Below are positions 36,057 through 44,539 of a stretch of DNA of 48,995 nt, piece by piece (within the stretch, counting starts at the first letter, position 1; the number at the start of each line of letters is the position of its first letter). The stretch covers positions 1-48,995 of the forward strand of contig JAKPZU010000203.1 of NCBI GenBank assembly GCA_029559915.1, in the 5' to 3' direction. The position numbers were made by a program, and so were the translations under genes. The stretch is from Bacillota bacterium (lineage in GTDB: Bacteria; Bacillota_I; Bacilli_A; Izemoplasmatales; Hujiaoplasmataceae). The notes under the pieces are model-generated. The model had not been told where the DNA came from and did not search any database. It saw nothing but the letters and a program-made list of their open reading frames with translations.

Positions 36057-37198
36057 AATTAGCCTTCCAAATAGCTAAAAGGTTTCTTTTGGCTTCAAAA
36101 AAACAAACTTTAGTGATTATCTTGGGTATTGCGGTTGGTGTCTCTGTTCAGGTTTTTATCGGTGCATTGATTTCCGGATTGCAAAAAAGTTTGGTGGACG
36201 CTACAATTGGCTCTCAATCACAGATCACAATTGTCAAGGAAGACGATTATATCCATGATTATGAGACATTGGTCGCAACAGTTGAAGGTGCTTCAGAAAA
36301 TATAAAAGTCGTTACTCCTACTATTACTACTAGAGCCGGTTCATTGGTTTGGGGAGAGATTTCTGAAGGCGTGGTCCTTAATGGCTATGATTTTACCTCG
36401 GCTGATGAAATCTATAATTTTTCCAATAAACTTACCCCAGGCAGTGAGATTCCCGATGCGATGAATGAAGTTGCTTTAGGAATCAATTTAAAGGAATCTT
36501 TGGGAATTGATATTGGTAGTGAAATTAGTTTTGAATCTCCTATTTTCGCTACACAAACATTTAAAGTTGTGGGTTTCTTTGATTTTGAAGTTTCAGCGAT
36601 AAACAATACTTGGACGATTACAACTATCGATACAGTGCAAAATATCATCGCTGAGGGTGAAGTAGTAAGCCGAATCGAAATGCAACTAAATGAAGTGTTC
36701 GACGCTGAAGAAGTGACTAAATTGGAATTAGAAACAGTCGTGGCTGACGAATATACAATTACCACTTGGATCAGTGAAAATGAATCCTTATTAGCAGGAC
36801 TTCAAGGTCAAAGCATCTCATCATTGATGATTCAAATATTCGTCATAGTTTCAGTTGTGTTGGGTATATCTTCAACCTTGGCAATTACCGTATTACAAAA
36901 ATCGAAACAATTGGGCATACTGAAAGCTATGGGAATCCAAGATGGCGACGCCAGTTTGATATTCTTGTTTGAAGGTGTGCTACTGGGAGTCTTTGGGGCT
37001 ATTATCGGTCTGTTGTTGGGTATTGGACTTCTTTACGCTTTCACCACCTTCAGTGGTACTGATATCCCTATTAGTTTTGACGCAGGGTTCTTGGCATTAT
37101 CGGCGGGTATAGCTATCATAGCTTCTACTCTTGCGGCATTGTCTCCTGCTATCAAATCTTCAAAATTAAGCGTAATTGAGGTGATTCGCAATGGCTAA
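36053..37198 (+). CDS. ABC transporter permease, LolC/MacB (FtsX) family
   Basis: This is a 381-residue membrane subunit of a type VII (mechanotransmission) ABC exporter. It has a first membrane segment at about 18-41, a large extracytoplasmic domain (about 42-255), then three membrane segments near 260-285, 303-330 and 343-365. This is the MacB/FtsX layout. QKSKQLGILKAMGIQDGD is the coupling-helix region that contacts the ATPase. The C-terminal AAL-SPAIKSSKLSVIEVIRNG is typical. The start has AAGGAGGG. It overlaps both neighbours and pairs with the next gene. Substrate unknown. Confidence 0.88.
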   Translation: MKLAFQIAKRFLLASKKQTLVIILGIAVGVSVQVFIGALISGLQKSLVDATIGSQSQITIVKEDDYIHDYETLVATVEGASENIKVVTPTITTRAGSLVWGEISEGVVLNGYDFTSADEIYNFSNKLTPGSEIPDAMNEVALGINLKESLGIDIGSEISFESPIFATQTFKVVGFFDFEVSAINNTWTITTIDTVQNIIAEGEVVSRIEMQLNEVFDAEEVTKLELETVVADEYTITTWISENESLLAGLQGQSISSLMIQIFVIVSVVLGISSTLAITVLQKSKQLGILKAMGIQDGDASLIFLFEGVLLGVFGAIIGLLLGIGLLYAFTTFSGTDIPISFDAGFLALSAGIAIIASTLAALSPAIKSSKLSVIEVIRNG

Positions 37199-37883
37199 TA
37201 TTTTAACACTTAAGAAAGTATGCAAAACTTATGGTGAAGGAACCAAAAATCCAACTCAAGTTTTATTTGATGTCGATTTAAATTTTGAAGAAAGTTCTTT
37301 TAATTCCATAATTGGTCAATCTGGTTCCGGAAAATCAACTTTGCTAAACATAATTGGTTCTTTGGACCGTCCTAGCAGTGGTGATATTTTATTTAAAGAT
37401 GAATCATTAGCAAAACTGTCAAAAAAAGAATTAGCTGAATTTAGAAACAGATCCTTGGGCTTTATTTTTCAATTCCATTATCTCTTGCCTGAATTTACGG
37501 CCTTGGAAAACGTTCTGATGCCATATCGAATTTCCAAAAGAGAAATTACCAAAGAAGTTCTTGATAGAGCGAGCGAACTGTTGGAAATAGTAGGGTTGGG
37601 AAATTTTCAAAACAAACTGGCGACCAATCTTTCCGGTGGTCAACAACAGCGCGTAGCTATAGCACGGAGTTTAATCAACAATCCAGCTATTGTATTGGCA
37701 GATGAGCCGACAGGAAATCTTGATAGTGATACTACACAAAAAGTTTATGAATTACTGAGAGAAATCAACAAAAGGTTCAATACTACTTTCATCATTATCA
37801 CACATGACCGGACAGTCGCGGAGAAAACTGATCGAGTCATTGAAATCAAAGACGGTAAAGTATATTTGGATATCAGAAAATAG
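37191..37883 (+). CDS. ABC transporter ATP-binding protein, LolD/MacB family
   Basis: This is the ATPase partner of the upstream permease, 230 residues. It shows Walker A GQSGSGKST, the Q-loop in FIFQFHYLLPEFTALENV, the signature LSGGQQQRVAIARSL, Walker B IVLADEPTGNLDS and the switch histidine in IIITHD. These place it in the LolD/FtsE/MacB group. It overlaps the permease by 8 bases with GAGGTGAT as ribosome binding site, and is the last gene of the three-gene plus-strand operon, which a strong terminator closes. Confidence 0.93.
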   Translation: MANILTLKKVCKTYGEGTKNPTQVLFDVDLNFEESSFNSIIGQSGSGKSTLLNIIGSLDRPSSGDILFKDESLAKLSKKELAEFRNRSLGFIFQFHYLLPEFTALENVLMPYRISKREITKEVLDRASELLEIVGLGNFQNKLATNLSGGQQQRVAIARSLINNPAIVLADEPTGNLDSDTTQKVYELLREINKRFNTTFIIITHDRTVAEKTDRVIEIKDGKVYLDIRK

Positions 37884-37884
37884 A

Positions 37885-37936
37885 AAAAATAAAGGTTTCA
37901 TCCGGAGTTAACCGTGATGAAACCTTTGTTTTATTT
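37885..37936. terminator. Strong bidirectional terminator
   Basis: A perfect 12-bp stem AAAGGTTTCATC/GATGAAACCTTT (37891-37902 and 37916-37927) with an inner CGG/CCG pairing has A-rich and T-rich flanks. It separates the convergent ABC and MscS genes. Confidence 0.9.
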
Positions 37937-38968
37937 TTTCGCTTCATGAACCACAATTTGTGGAAATGGTATTTCAATATCGTTCTGTTCTAAAATCTCT
38001 TTTATGCCTTGACGAATTTTTCTTTCAACATTATACTGCAATTCTGGTTTGGTTTTGGCAACTACCCTAAGAACCACAGAACTATTGGCAAGTTCGGTGA
38101 CGCCGACCACAGTTGGAACTTCGAGCAATTCCGGCAACGTGTTCTTATATCTAGGCATTTCTGCATTGATGATGTCAATAGTTTTTTGCACATCTTCATG
38201 ATAGGCAATTCCAAATTCCACAACTGCTATAGAATCTGTCACGGAATAATTGATAGGTTCGCTTATCGTCCCGTTTGCGAATATCTTAATATCATTTTTC
38301 CAGTTTTGAACTTTTGTTGTTTTTAAGCCAATATCAATGACGCGTCCCTTGAATCCATTAATTTCCACGACATCATCAATATCAAAGTGGTGCTCAAAAA
38401 TAATGAAAAAGCCAGCAATTAAATCCTTGATTAAACTCTGCGCCCCTAAACCAACGACCAAACCCAAAATACCAAGTCCGGCCAAGGCAGGGATTACATC
38501 CACACCCCAAATTGACAAAATCACCAATAAAGCAATAATTTTAACACTGTAATTTATCAATGAATTTGTGACTTTGAGCATTGTAACTCTTCTTTTTTTG
38601 TTTGGACCTTCACGAAGAGAACTCTTTTTAAGGACGATTTTGACAATCTTTAAAAGCAATGAAACAAAGAGGATGATGGCAATGCTAATTATTATATCCC
38701 CAATTTGCACTAAAATAAAGTCTAAAGCGTCTTGCCGAAAAGTGGAGAAGAAATCTTCGAATTGAAAACCCCAAACGAACATAATGAATATAGCTCCGCC
38801 CAGGGTGAAGAAAAATGAAGTAAGGTAGATGATTATTAAAACGAATTTGTTGATTTCATCACCTTTTTTCTTGATATAATGTCTTTCCCAAAAAAATAAA
38901 GCCAATAGTAATATTACAGTCGCTATCGTTGAAATAATATTTGTAGTGTTATTTACGAATAAATACAT
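37931..38968 (-). CDS. Small-conductance mechanosensitive channel (MscS family)
   Basis: MscS channels open on membrane tension and release solutes in hypo-osmotic shock. The 345-residue protein has membrane segments at about 9-27, 40-65, 84-108 and 140-160. The pore helix region LAGLGILGLVVGLGAQSLIKDLIAGFFIIFE holds the glycine-alanine packing of the family, followed by the beta domain FDIDDVVEINGFKGRVIDIGL and an alpha/beta C-terminal part. The ATG at 38966-38968 with GGAGG 9 bases upstream is chosen; 33 further upstream codons are open but overlap the promoter. Confidence 0.93.
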   Translation of the reverse strand: MYLFVNNTTNIISTIATVILLLALFFWERHYIKKKGDEINKFVLIIIYLTSFFFTLGGAIFIMFVWGFQFEDFFSTFRQDALDFILVQIGDIIISIAIILFVSLLLKIVKIVLKKSSLREGPNKKRRVTMLKVTNSLINYSVKIIALLVILSIWGVDVIPALAGLGILGLVVGLGAQSLIKDLIAGFFIIFEHHFDIDDVVEINGFKGRVIDIGLKTTKVQNWKNDIKIFANGTISEPINYSVTDSIAVVEFGIAYHEDVQKTIDIINAEMPRYKNTLPELLEVPTVVGVTELANSSVVLRVVAKTKPELQYNVERKIRQGIKEILEQNDIEIPFPQIVVHEAKK

Positions 38969-38993
38969 CTTTTTCAACCTCCTATCCTTTAAC

Positions 38994-39021
38994 ATTATAC
39001 CAAAAAATGATTTATTTTCAA
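38994..39021 (-). promoter_or_regulatory. Promoter of the MscS gene
   Basis: On the minus strand TTGAAA (39016-39021) and TATAAT (38994-38999) are 16 bases apart, with TGG directly before the -10 box. Confidence 0.7.
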
Positions 39022-39031
39022 AGAAATAGAG

Positions 39032-39059
39032 AAAAGATTTCCGCCGATGGAAATCTTTT
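39032..39059 (-). terminator. Hairpin, probable terminator of the beta-propeller operon
   Basis: An 11-bp perfect stem AAAAGATTTCC/GGAAATCTTTT (39032-39042 and 39049-39059) with loop of 6 lies after the small ORF. On the minus strand it is followed by CTCTATTTC, so the T-run is mostly within the stem. Confidence 0.5.
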
Positions 39060-39082
39060 AAGTTCATCTAATAAAAAAATGT

Positions 39083-39223
39083 CTAAGGTCTAGGGTTTAA
39101 TACAATTTTAGCACCATGCTTCATATCGTGTAGATTTTTAGCACACCTCGAATTAGCAAAAAAATACGAGGTAAATGTCTCGTTATACCCATTAAGGACT
39201 GTCAAATCTATCAAGAAATTCAT
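39083..39223 (-). CDS. Possible 46-residue ORF coupled to the beta-propeller gene
   Basis: An open frame starts at ATG 39221-39223, which overlaps the TGA stop of the upstream gene as ATGA, and ends at TAG 39083-39085. The product begins MNFLIDLTVLNGYNETF and ends KIVLNPRP; it has one cysteine and no membrane segment. No ribosome binding site of its own is clear, so translation would rely on coupling. It is followed by a hairpin. I recognise no family. It could be a chance frame, a small protein or a degraded gene end. Confidence 0.35.
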   Translation of the reverse strand: MNFLIDLTVLNGYNETFTSYFFANSRCAKNLHDMKHGAKIVLNPRP

Positions 39224-40164
39224 TTTTCTACTGAAAATTGATATATTTCTCCTTTTATAATAACTTCATTTAAACCATCAAAAAAATGAGCGTTTCCACA
39301 CAGCATTGGAAAGATTTTTTGTTCTTTTCCTTTATTGTCAAAAATGACTACTGCTTGTTCATATGAAATAGACATAAATAAAGTTTCTTTACTTAATGAA
39401 AAACCGCTCATATATCCGTACTTAGAAGTAACAACCTCTCTTTGAGAATGATTTCCTTTAATAATTTCAGTGACGGTTTCGGAAGAAATCTCCTTTACAA
39501 CATGAGAAAATGTCCTATCAACGGCTTTGATTGAATAATCTTGGAGAAACTTGAGGTAAAATAAGTCCTCAATCGGAGAGTACTCAACATGACTAGTATA
39601 TTCATCTAGCACAATTTCATCTATTTCTATAAAGTCAAGGTTGAACATTCTAACAAAAAACCTATTTTCTTTTGCTCTTTCAAAACCAAACAGATAATAA
39701 CAGTTATGCTGTGGGACAAAGATTATCTGAGTATAGCTCTCTCGAGGTTGATTATATATCCTTTCGTAAGATCCATCACTAAGTTTTATTTTCATCAAGT
39801 AGGATAATAAATCATCATCATAAACGATGTTGTACAAGAACTTACCACAGTGACTGAAGCAAAGGTTTGCATCTTGAGGTTGAGACGTTCCTTTTACTTT
39901 CAATGAAAATCTCAATTTCATAGACTCAATATCGTAAACACCTATTTTTCCTAACGTTCCCTTGACAGCCAACAAAGAATTGTCATCACTTAAGTATAAT
40001 TTGTCTCCATAAGGAATATCTTGAAATTTCTTAATTAATTCTGTGGATTTGTAGTCGTAGAAATATAAAGAAGCCGAACTTGTCCCTATATAATATTTCC
40101 GGTCACGAGTTACAACCCCTGAATAACATCGTTTTAATTTCTTTATTGGTTTTTCAGAAATCAT
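39220..40164 (-). CDS. Uncharacterised beta-propeller-like protein
   Basis: I do not recognise a named family. The 314-residue protein is rich in short beta strands with repeating units such as GKIGVYDIESMKLRF, CFSHCGKFLYNI, AVVIFDNKGKEQKIF and SLYFYDYKSTELIKKF. These resemble the blades of a WD40 or similar propeller. It has no signal peptide or membrane segment, so it is probably cytosolic. The start ATG has GGAGG upstream. A TATAAT box (about 40226-40231) could be its promoter. Codon use looks like that of its neighbours. Confidence 0.65.
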   Translation of the reverse strand: MISEKPIKKLKRCYSGVVTRDRKYYIGTSSASLYFYDYKSTELIKKFQDIPYGDKLYLSDDNSLLAVKGTLGKIGVYDIESMKLRFSLKVKGTSQPQDANLCFSHCGKFLYNIVYDDDLLSYLMKIKLSDGSYERIYNQPRESYTQIIFVPQHNCYYLFGFERAKENRFFVRMFNLDFIEIDEIVLDEYTSHVEYSPIEDLFYLKFLQDYSIKAVDRTFSHVVKEISSETVTEIIKGNHSQREVVTSKYGYMSGFSLSKETLFMSISYEQAVVIFDNKGKEQKIFPMLCGNAHFFDGLNEVIIKGEIYQFSVEK

Positions 40165-40283
40165 ACTAATCCTCCAACCTAATACTAATAAGTAAGTTTT
40201 TTTACGTATTATTTGTATGTATTATATCATTTCGTTGTTTATTAATCTATATTGTACGGGAGAATCTCTCCCCCCTTTGAGCG

Positions 40284-40314
40284 TAAAAAAAAGACTTGAT
40301 AGTGATATCAAGCC
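40284..40314 (-). terminator. Intrinsic terminator of tRNA-Gly
   Basis: On the minus strand GGCTTGATA pairs with TATCAAGTC over a 4-base loop and is followed by eight T residues, 15 bases after the tRNA 3' end. Confidence 0.85.
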
Positions 40315-40328
40315 TCTTCATAGTTAGA

Positions 40329-40402
<74 letters not shown>

Positions 40403-40420
40403 TTGATTTGGCGCAAAAAT

Positions 40421-40450
40421 ATAATATCATATCGTTAGGATTAATGTCAA
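40421..40450 (-). promoter_or_regulatory. Promoter of tRNA-Gly
   Basis: On the minus strand TTGACA (40445-40450) directly abuts the rsmH stop codon and TATTAT (40421-40426) follows after 18 bases. Confidence 0.6.
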
Positions 40451-41380
40451 CTATATTTTCTTGTTTTTTTCAACTACTCTTAATTTAGCGCTATGAGCGC
40501 GAAAATTATCCTCTAATTCTTCTGTATCGGCTGTTATAACTTTGCGATTCACAAGATTGATTACAGGTTTTTTATCCACTATAATTGCAAGACCTTTTGG
40601 TATTTCTATCGTCGATAACCTCTTGAATAATTGCTTGACGATTCTGTCTTCCAATGAATGGAACGTGATTACCGCCAACCTGCCGCCAACTTTCAATATG
40701 TCAATGGCATTGATTAATGATTGTTCCAATATTTCCAGTTCATGGTTAACTTCAATTCTCAAGGCTTGAAAAACTTTTTTTGCAGGATGCCCCTTCTTGT
40801 TGAGCTCTTTGTAAGGTAAAGCACTCTTAATTATATCTACTAATTCAAAGGTGGTGTAAATTGGTTTTAACTGTCTATATTTAACAATTTTATTAGCGAT
40901 AAATCTTGCATATTTTTCTTCGCCATACTCAAAAAATATTCTTATCAAGTCTTCAAAACTGTAATTATTTACAACATAAAAAGCATCTGTTTTAGCGCTT
41001 TGATTCATTCTCATATCAAGTGGAGCGTCGTAGCGATAAGAAAACCCTCGTTCAGGAATATCGAATTGAAACGAGGAAACCCCCAGGTCAAAAATTATTC
41101 CATCAACTTCATGAATGCCAAGATTAAAAAGACGTTCTTTTGCATTAAGAAAGTTATCATTGATTGGCTCGAAATTAGAATATTTTTTCAATCTTTCTAG
41201 AGATTTGTTTATCGCATAAATGTCTTGATCAAAGCCAAAAAGCTTCCCTTGAGGAAGATTTGACAAAATGGCTTCTGAATGTCCGCCACCACCCAAGGTC
41301 ATGTCGACATAAATGCCATTAGGCTTGATTTCTAATAGTTCAATAGTTTCTTTCAAAAGAACCGGGACATGTTTATCCAT
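40451..41380 (-). CDS. rsmH: 16S rRNA (cytosine-1402 N4) methyltransferase RsmH
   Basis: RsmH (MraW) methylates C1402 in the P site of 16S rRNA using SAM. The 309-residue protein starts MDKHVPVLLKET, has the SAM-binding motif VDMTLGGGGHSEAIL, then FDQDIYAI, DGIIFDLGVSSFQFD, ERGFSYR and the C-terminal VITFHSLEDRIVKQLF. The ATG at 41378-41380 with AGGAG upstream is chosen over an ORF start 12 codons earlier. Unlike in many bacteria it is not followed by ftsL, pbp or mur genes: the next feature is tRNA-Gly. Confidence 0.95.
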   Translation of the reverse strand: MDKHVPVLLKETIELLEIKPNGIYVDMTLGGGGHSEAILSNLPQGKLFGFDQDIYAINKSLERLKKYSNFEPINDNFLNAKERLFNLGIHEVDGIIFDLGVSSFQFDIPERGFSYRYDAPLDMRMNQSAKTDAFYVVNNYSFEDLIRIFFEYGEEKYARFIANKIVKYRQLKPIYTTFELVDIIKSALPYKELNKKGHPAKKVFQALRIEVNHELEILEQSLINAIDILKVGGRLAVITFHSLEDRIVKQLFKRLSTIEIPKGLAIIVDKKPVINLVNRKVITADTEELEDNFRAHSAKLRVVEKNKKI

Positions 41381-41398
41381 AAAAATCTCCTGTAAATT

Positions 41399-41407
41399 AT
41401 TATAACA
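41399..41407 (-). promoter_or_regulatory. Extended -10 promoter of rsmH
   Basis: On the minus strand TGTTATAAT (TATAAT at 41399-41404) lies about 20 bases before rsmH and just past the rpmF terminator. No good -35 is visible. Confidence 0.5.
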
Positions 41408-41416
41408 TAAAGGCAA

Positions 41417-41442
41417 AAGAAAAACGTTGAAAATTCAACGTA
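41417..41442 (-). terminator. Intrinsic terminator of rpmF
   Basis: On the minus strand ACGTTGAA pairs with TTCAACGT (41434-41441 with 41424-41431), followed by TTTTTCTTTT. Confidence 0.75.
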
Positions 41443-41451
41443 TCTTTTCTT

Positions 41452-41646
41452 TTATGCAGCTTCTTTTTCTGGTTTTGGTTCAACAACCAATTTACCTTTG
41501 TAATATCCACATGATTTACATACTTGGTGAGATAAAGTCAATTCACCGCAATTTGGACATACAGCCATTGCTGGAGCATGTAGCTTAAAGTGGGTTCTTC
41601 TTTTTCTTTTTTGCGTCTTACTAATTCGTCTTTGTGGTACAGCCAT
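41452..41646 (-). CDS. rpmF: 50S ribosomal protein L32
   Basis: L32 is a small protein of the large ribosomal subunit. The 64-residue product starts [17 protein letters not shown] and has two zinc-binding pairs, CPNCGE and CKSCGYY, so it is the zinc-containing (C+) form. It follows the YceD-family gene by 13 bases, a widely conserved pair, and has AAGGAGGGAAGC as upstream signal. Confidence 0.97.
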   Translation of the reverse strand: MAVPQRRISKTQKRKRRTHFKLHAPAMAVCPNCGELTLSHQVCKSCGYYKGKLVVEPKPEKEAA

Positions 41647-41659
41647 GTTGCTTCCCTCC

Positions 41660-42130
41660 TTACTTTTTTAAATTTGCAAATGGATTTAATTCATCAATTT
41701 CCGTTTGATCTAGTTCAACTTTTTCTTCCTTAAGTTTTTTTTCTGCACCTTTTGCAATTACTTTCATAGGTTTTTCAACTAAGATTTCAGAAAAAATGTA
41801 GGGTTCTAAATCAATTGTGATACCCTCTATTACATGGGTATCATCGTCAATATAATTGACAGAAAAATTTAACTGCGAATCAAAATCTAATTTAACTGGA
41901 ACTTCAGTTAATGTCAATGAACAGACCATTATCAAAGTGGTTTTAATGTGCAAGTTAAAAACAAAGGTGTCGTCCTCATGATAATAATGATACTGCCCAA
42001 CTATCTCTGTGTCTAAAATGTCAATTAAGTCTTCTTGTTTATCACTCAAGTAGTTTCTTAAATTTAATTTTTCTTCGATAAAGTTGTCATTCTTAGCCTT
42101 TTTAATAAGTTGTTGAATTGTCCATTTCAA
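41660..42130 (-). CDS. YceD/DUF177 family protein
   Basis: YceD proteins lie upstream of rpmF in many bacteria and are linked to 23S rRNA accumulation. The 156-residue acidic protein has the central [11 protein letters not shown] and [14 protein letters not shown] strands and ends in NPFANLKK, like the family's NPFAxLKxL tail. I choose TTG at 42128-42130, giving MKWTIQQL; GAGGTGAT lies 6 bases upstream. An ATG at 42154 would lie at about the transcription start point, so it is unlikely. It is the first gene of the yceD-rpmF operon. Confidence 0.87.
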   Translation of the reverse strand: MKWTIQQLIKKAKNDNFIEEKLNLRNYLSDKQEDLIDILDTEIVGQYHYYHEDDTFVFNLHIKTTLIMVCSLTLTEVPVKLDFDSQLNFSVNYIDDDTHVIEGITIDLEPYIFSEILVEKPMKVIAKGAEKKLKEEKVELDQTEIDELNPFANLKK

Positions 42131-42156
42131 TTCGATCACCTCATCGCAGCACATAA

Positions 42157-42185
42157 ATTATACTTTTTTATCAAACTAATGTCAA
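42157..42185 (-). promoter_or_regulatory. Consensus promoter of yceD-rpmF
   Basis: On the minus strand a perfect TTGACA (42180-42185), a 17-base spacer and a perfect TATAAT (42157-42162). It is the strongest sigma-A-type promoter in the window, as fits a ribosomal protein operon. Confidence 0.9.
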
Positions 42186-42287
42186 GAAAAATATCTACAT
42201 ATTTCCCTTAACAAATAATCATATCATTTTTAAAAGTTCAGCAAATAAGTTATAATAAAGAAGATGAAAGAACGAGGTGTTAAAAAG

Positions 42288-43262
42288 ATGGATGAAATAT
42301 CAATCATAAAGTCTAGAATAAACGAAGTTACCGATCCGAGTTGTAATCAAACTCTTGGCGAAAACAATAGTGTAAAACATGTAGGTATCGATGAAAATAA
42401 CGCTGTTGTTTTAATCGTTGAAGTTGCTGAAAAAGAGGCAAACATAACAAAACAAATCACTCGGGACATTGCTAAAATAGTGAAACTTGATTTAGGTTAT
42501 TCCGGTGTTAAAATTGAGTTTACTAAGAGAAAAGTTAGAAATAAAGCGGCGAAAACTCTTCTCATTGCCTCAGGCAAAGGCGGTGTGGGAAAATCAACAG
42601 TCACGGCTAATCTTGCTTATGCTTTAACTAGACTAGGCAAAAGAGTCGGAATCATTGATGCGGATATCTATGGCGCTAATATGCCAAAGATATTTGGAGC
42701 TACTGATCATAAACTTCTAGGGAATGAAAATGGCAAGATTTACCCTTTTGAAAAAGATAACATTCAAATGGTATCTACCGAATATTTGGTTGAAGAAAAA
42801 AGAGCTTTGATGCTAAGAGGTCCTATGCTGGGGAAAGTGTTAAAACTATTTTTCCAAGAAACTTTATGGAGCGAAGAAATTGAATATTTCTTAGTTGATT
42901 TACCTCCAGGGACTGGAGATGTCATGATGGACATGAAAAACTTCAGTGAAGATGCAAAAATGGTAATCGTGACCACCCCTCAAGAAAGTGCTGCTCATAT
43001 CGCAATTAAAGCCGGTTATGCAGCTAAAGATTTATCTCACGATGTCATCGGTGTTATCGAAAACATGTCATATTACGAAGTCAATGGTGAGTTCCATTAT
43101 ATCTTCGGTAAAGATGGCGGAAAAAAAGTTGCTGATGAACTCTCGGTTGAACTGTTAGCCAAATTACCAATAACTCCATCTGATAAGATAATCTGTGCTG
43201 AGAACGAGATGCCTGGCATTATTTATCTTAATTTAGCAAAAAAAATTATAGATATACTTTAA
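42288..43262 (+). CDS. Mrp/NBP35-family P-loop ATPase, SalA-like
   Basis: This is a 324-residue ATPase. A short MIP18-like N-terminal domain (about 1-80) precedes the deviant Walker motif ASGKGGVGKSTVTANLAYAL (about 92-111), then IIDADIYGANMPKIFG and VDLPPGTGDVMMDM. Fe-S carrier members have a Cys-x-x-Cys after ENMSY; here the stretch reads ENMSYYEVNGEFHYIFGKDGG in part and has no cysteine. It is therefore unlikely to carry an Fe-S cluster and looks more like the regulatory SalA branch. The ATG at 42288 follows GAGGTG by 8 bases. TATAAT at 42251-42256 may be its -10 box. Confidence 0.88.
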   Translation: MDEISIIKSRINEVTDPSCNQTLGENNSVKHVGIDENNAVVLIVEVAEKEANITKQITRDIAKIVKLDLGYSGVKIEFTKRKVRNKAAKTLLIASGKGGVGKSTVTANLAYALTRLGKRVGIIDADIYGANMPKIFGATDHKLLGNENGKIYPFEKDNIQMVSTEYLVEEKRALMLRGPMLGKVLKLFFQETLWSEEIEYFLVDLPPGTGDVMMDMKNFSEDAKMVIVTTPQESAAHIAIKAGYAAKDLSHDVIGVIENMSYYEVNGEFHYIFGKDGGKKVADELSVELLAKLPITPSDKIICAENEMPGIIYLNLAKKIIDIL

Positions 43263-43290
43263 AAGCTCCCTTCGGGGAGCTTTTATTTTA
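43261..43290. terminator. Bidirectional UUCG-loop terminator
   Basis: A 10-bp stem AAAAGCTCCC/GGGAGCTTTT (43261-43270 and 43275-43284) is closed by a TTCG loop, with T-rich sequence after and A-rich before. It ends the convergent SalA-like and XRE-TPR genes and overlaps both of their ends. Confidence 0.9.
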
Positions 43291-44539
43291 ATTCTATATC
43301 GGTTTCTGTTTGCTGGGAAAGTAAGATTTGTTCGAATTTTAGAACATAACTCAAAGCATCTTTATACCGCTTCTTTTTTTCTAAAATCTCAGAAATTGTC
43401 ATTGTCACCATCTTTAAAAAATATAAATTTTGTTTTTTTAAGGTAATAGGCAATACTGCGTCAATCAAGTATTCTTTTAAATTCCATTCTTCTTTGGTTT
43501 TTATCAGTTTTAAAAGATGAGAATATTCTATTCTTGATTTGAATTCATAGTGTTTATCATCGAGGATTTTTACAACCTCATTATATTTGTCCATTTCGTT
43601 ATTCAATAAATAATATCTAGCTTTAAAAAATAATCCCAAAAGATATATATCTCCCTCAGGTTCTAATTGTTCCAAATAGATTAGAGGAGTTTTACATTTC
43701 GTAGCCATTACGGTCAAGTAAAAATTTCTTTCCTTGGTATTTATGAACCTAAGCATATTGGTATTTAAATATGTACTAGCGGTATTTCCGTCATAAATCG
43801 CAAAAATGTCTCGCCATAGATAAAGTTCATTTATCCTGATGATATTTGAATATTTATTGAAGATATTTACTGCGATAGTACCAGTTTCAAATGCCTTCGT
43901 CTGTAAGTTAAGATTTCCATAGATTAAAAACTTGCAGTAGTTGTATAAACCGTATAAAATCTCATCGTTGAATAAAAGGCTTTCTACTTTGTCAAGAATA
44001 ATTCTTGCATTTTTATAGTCATTAATAGCCACATTGTAAAAACTAGCATATAACAGTAACATCGTAAATCCATATTCTTCTAAAGACTGAAGATAACGGA
44101 AGGATTCGGAGTACACTAATTCTGCATTCTCAAAATCCTCGATAAGGATGTAATAACCCAATTTGACTATTTGCAGCAGTATCGAAAATTGATACTTGCT
44201 CACTTCATCAAATAATGCTTTGTAACCATAAATATCTTTGTAAAAAAACAATTTAGCAGATTTTTCTAAATATTCGATCATTTCTTCCGGGAAAGTAATG
44301 CTGTCCATGTCCATGAACATTCTTTCCATGATTAGATATAGATGTTCCCTATTAACCACTATTTGATTATTTTCAATCTTCGATAAATAGGTATTTGAGC
44401 AAATACCCACAGAAACTGCTTCTTGTGTCATATCCAGTTCCAGTCTTCTTTTGCGTAAAATTTGGCCAATTCCACTATAATAGAATTGGGCAATGGAGTC
44501 TTTTCTTCTTTTTAACTCATTATTTAATACTTCAATCAT
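43283..44539 (-). CDS. XRE-family transcriptional regulator with TPR-like domain (Rgg/PlcR type)
   Basis: This is a 418-residue predicted DNA-binding regulator. An XRE helix-turn-helix lies at about 20-80: GQILRKRRLELDMTQEAVS then SNTYLSKIENNQ. It is followed by a long all-helical region of TPR-like repeats, as in RRNPP peptide-pheromone receptors such as Rgg, PlcR and PrgX. The start ATG at 44537-44539 has AAGGT upstream. No peptide-pheromone gene is visible in the flanking 160 bases, so a peptide ligand is possible but not supported here. Its targets are unknown. Confidence 0.85.
   Translation of the reverse strand: MIEVLNNELKRRKDSIAQFYYSGIGQILRKRRLELDMTQEAVSVGICSNTYLSKIENNQIVVNREHLYLIMERMFMDMDSITFPEEMIEYLEKSAKLFFYKDIYGYKALFDEVSKYQFSILLQIVKLGYYILIEDFENAELVYSESFRYLQSLEEYGFTMLLLYASFYNVAINDYKNARIILDKVESLLFNDEILYGLYNYCKFLIYGNLNLQTKAFETGTIAVNIFNKYSNIIRINELYLWRDIFAIYDGNTASTYLNTNMLRFINTKERNFYLTVMATKCKTPLIYLEQLEPEGDIYLLGLFFKARYYLLNNEMDKYNEVVKILDDKHYEFKSRIEYSHLLKLIKTKEEWNLKEYLIDAVLPITLKKQNLYFLKMVTMTISEILEKKKRYKDALSYVLKFEQILLSQQTETDIELK

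Noticed and set aside
39080-39220. Remnant of a transposon after the beta-propeller gene
   Set aside because: Two TTTTAGCAC direct repeats and a small open frame are present, but no terminal inverted repeats, target duplication or transposase motif can be shown.
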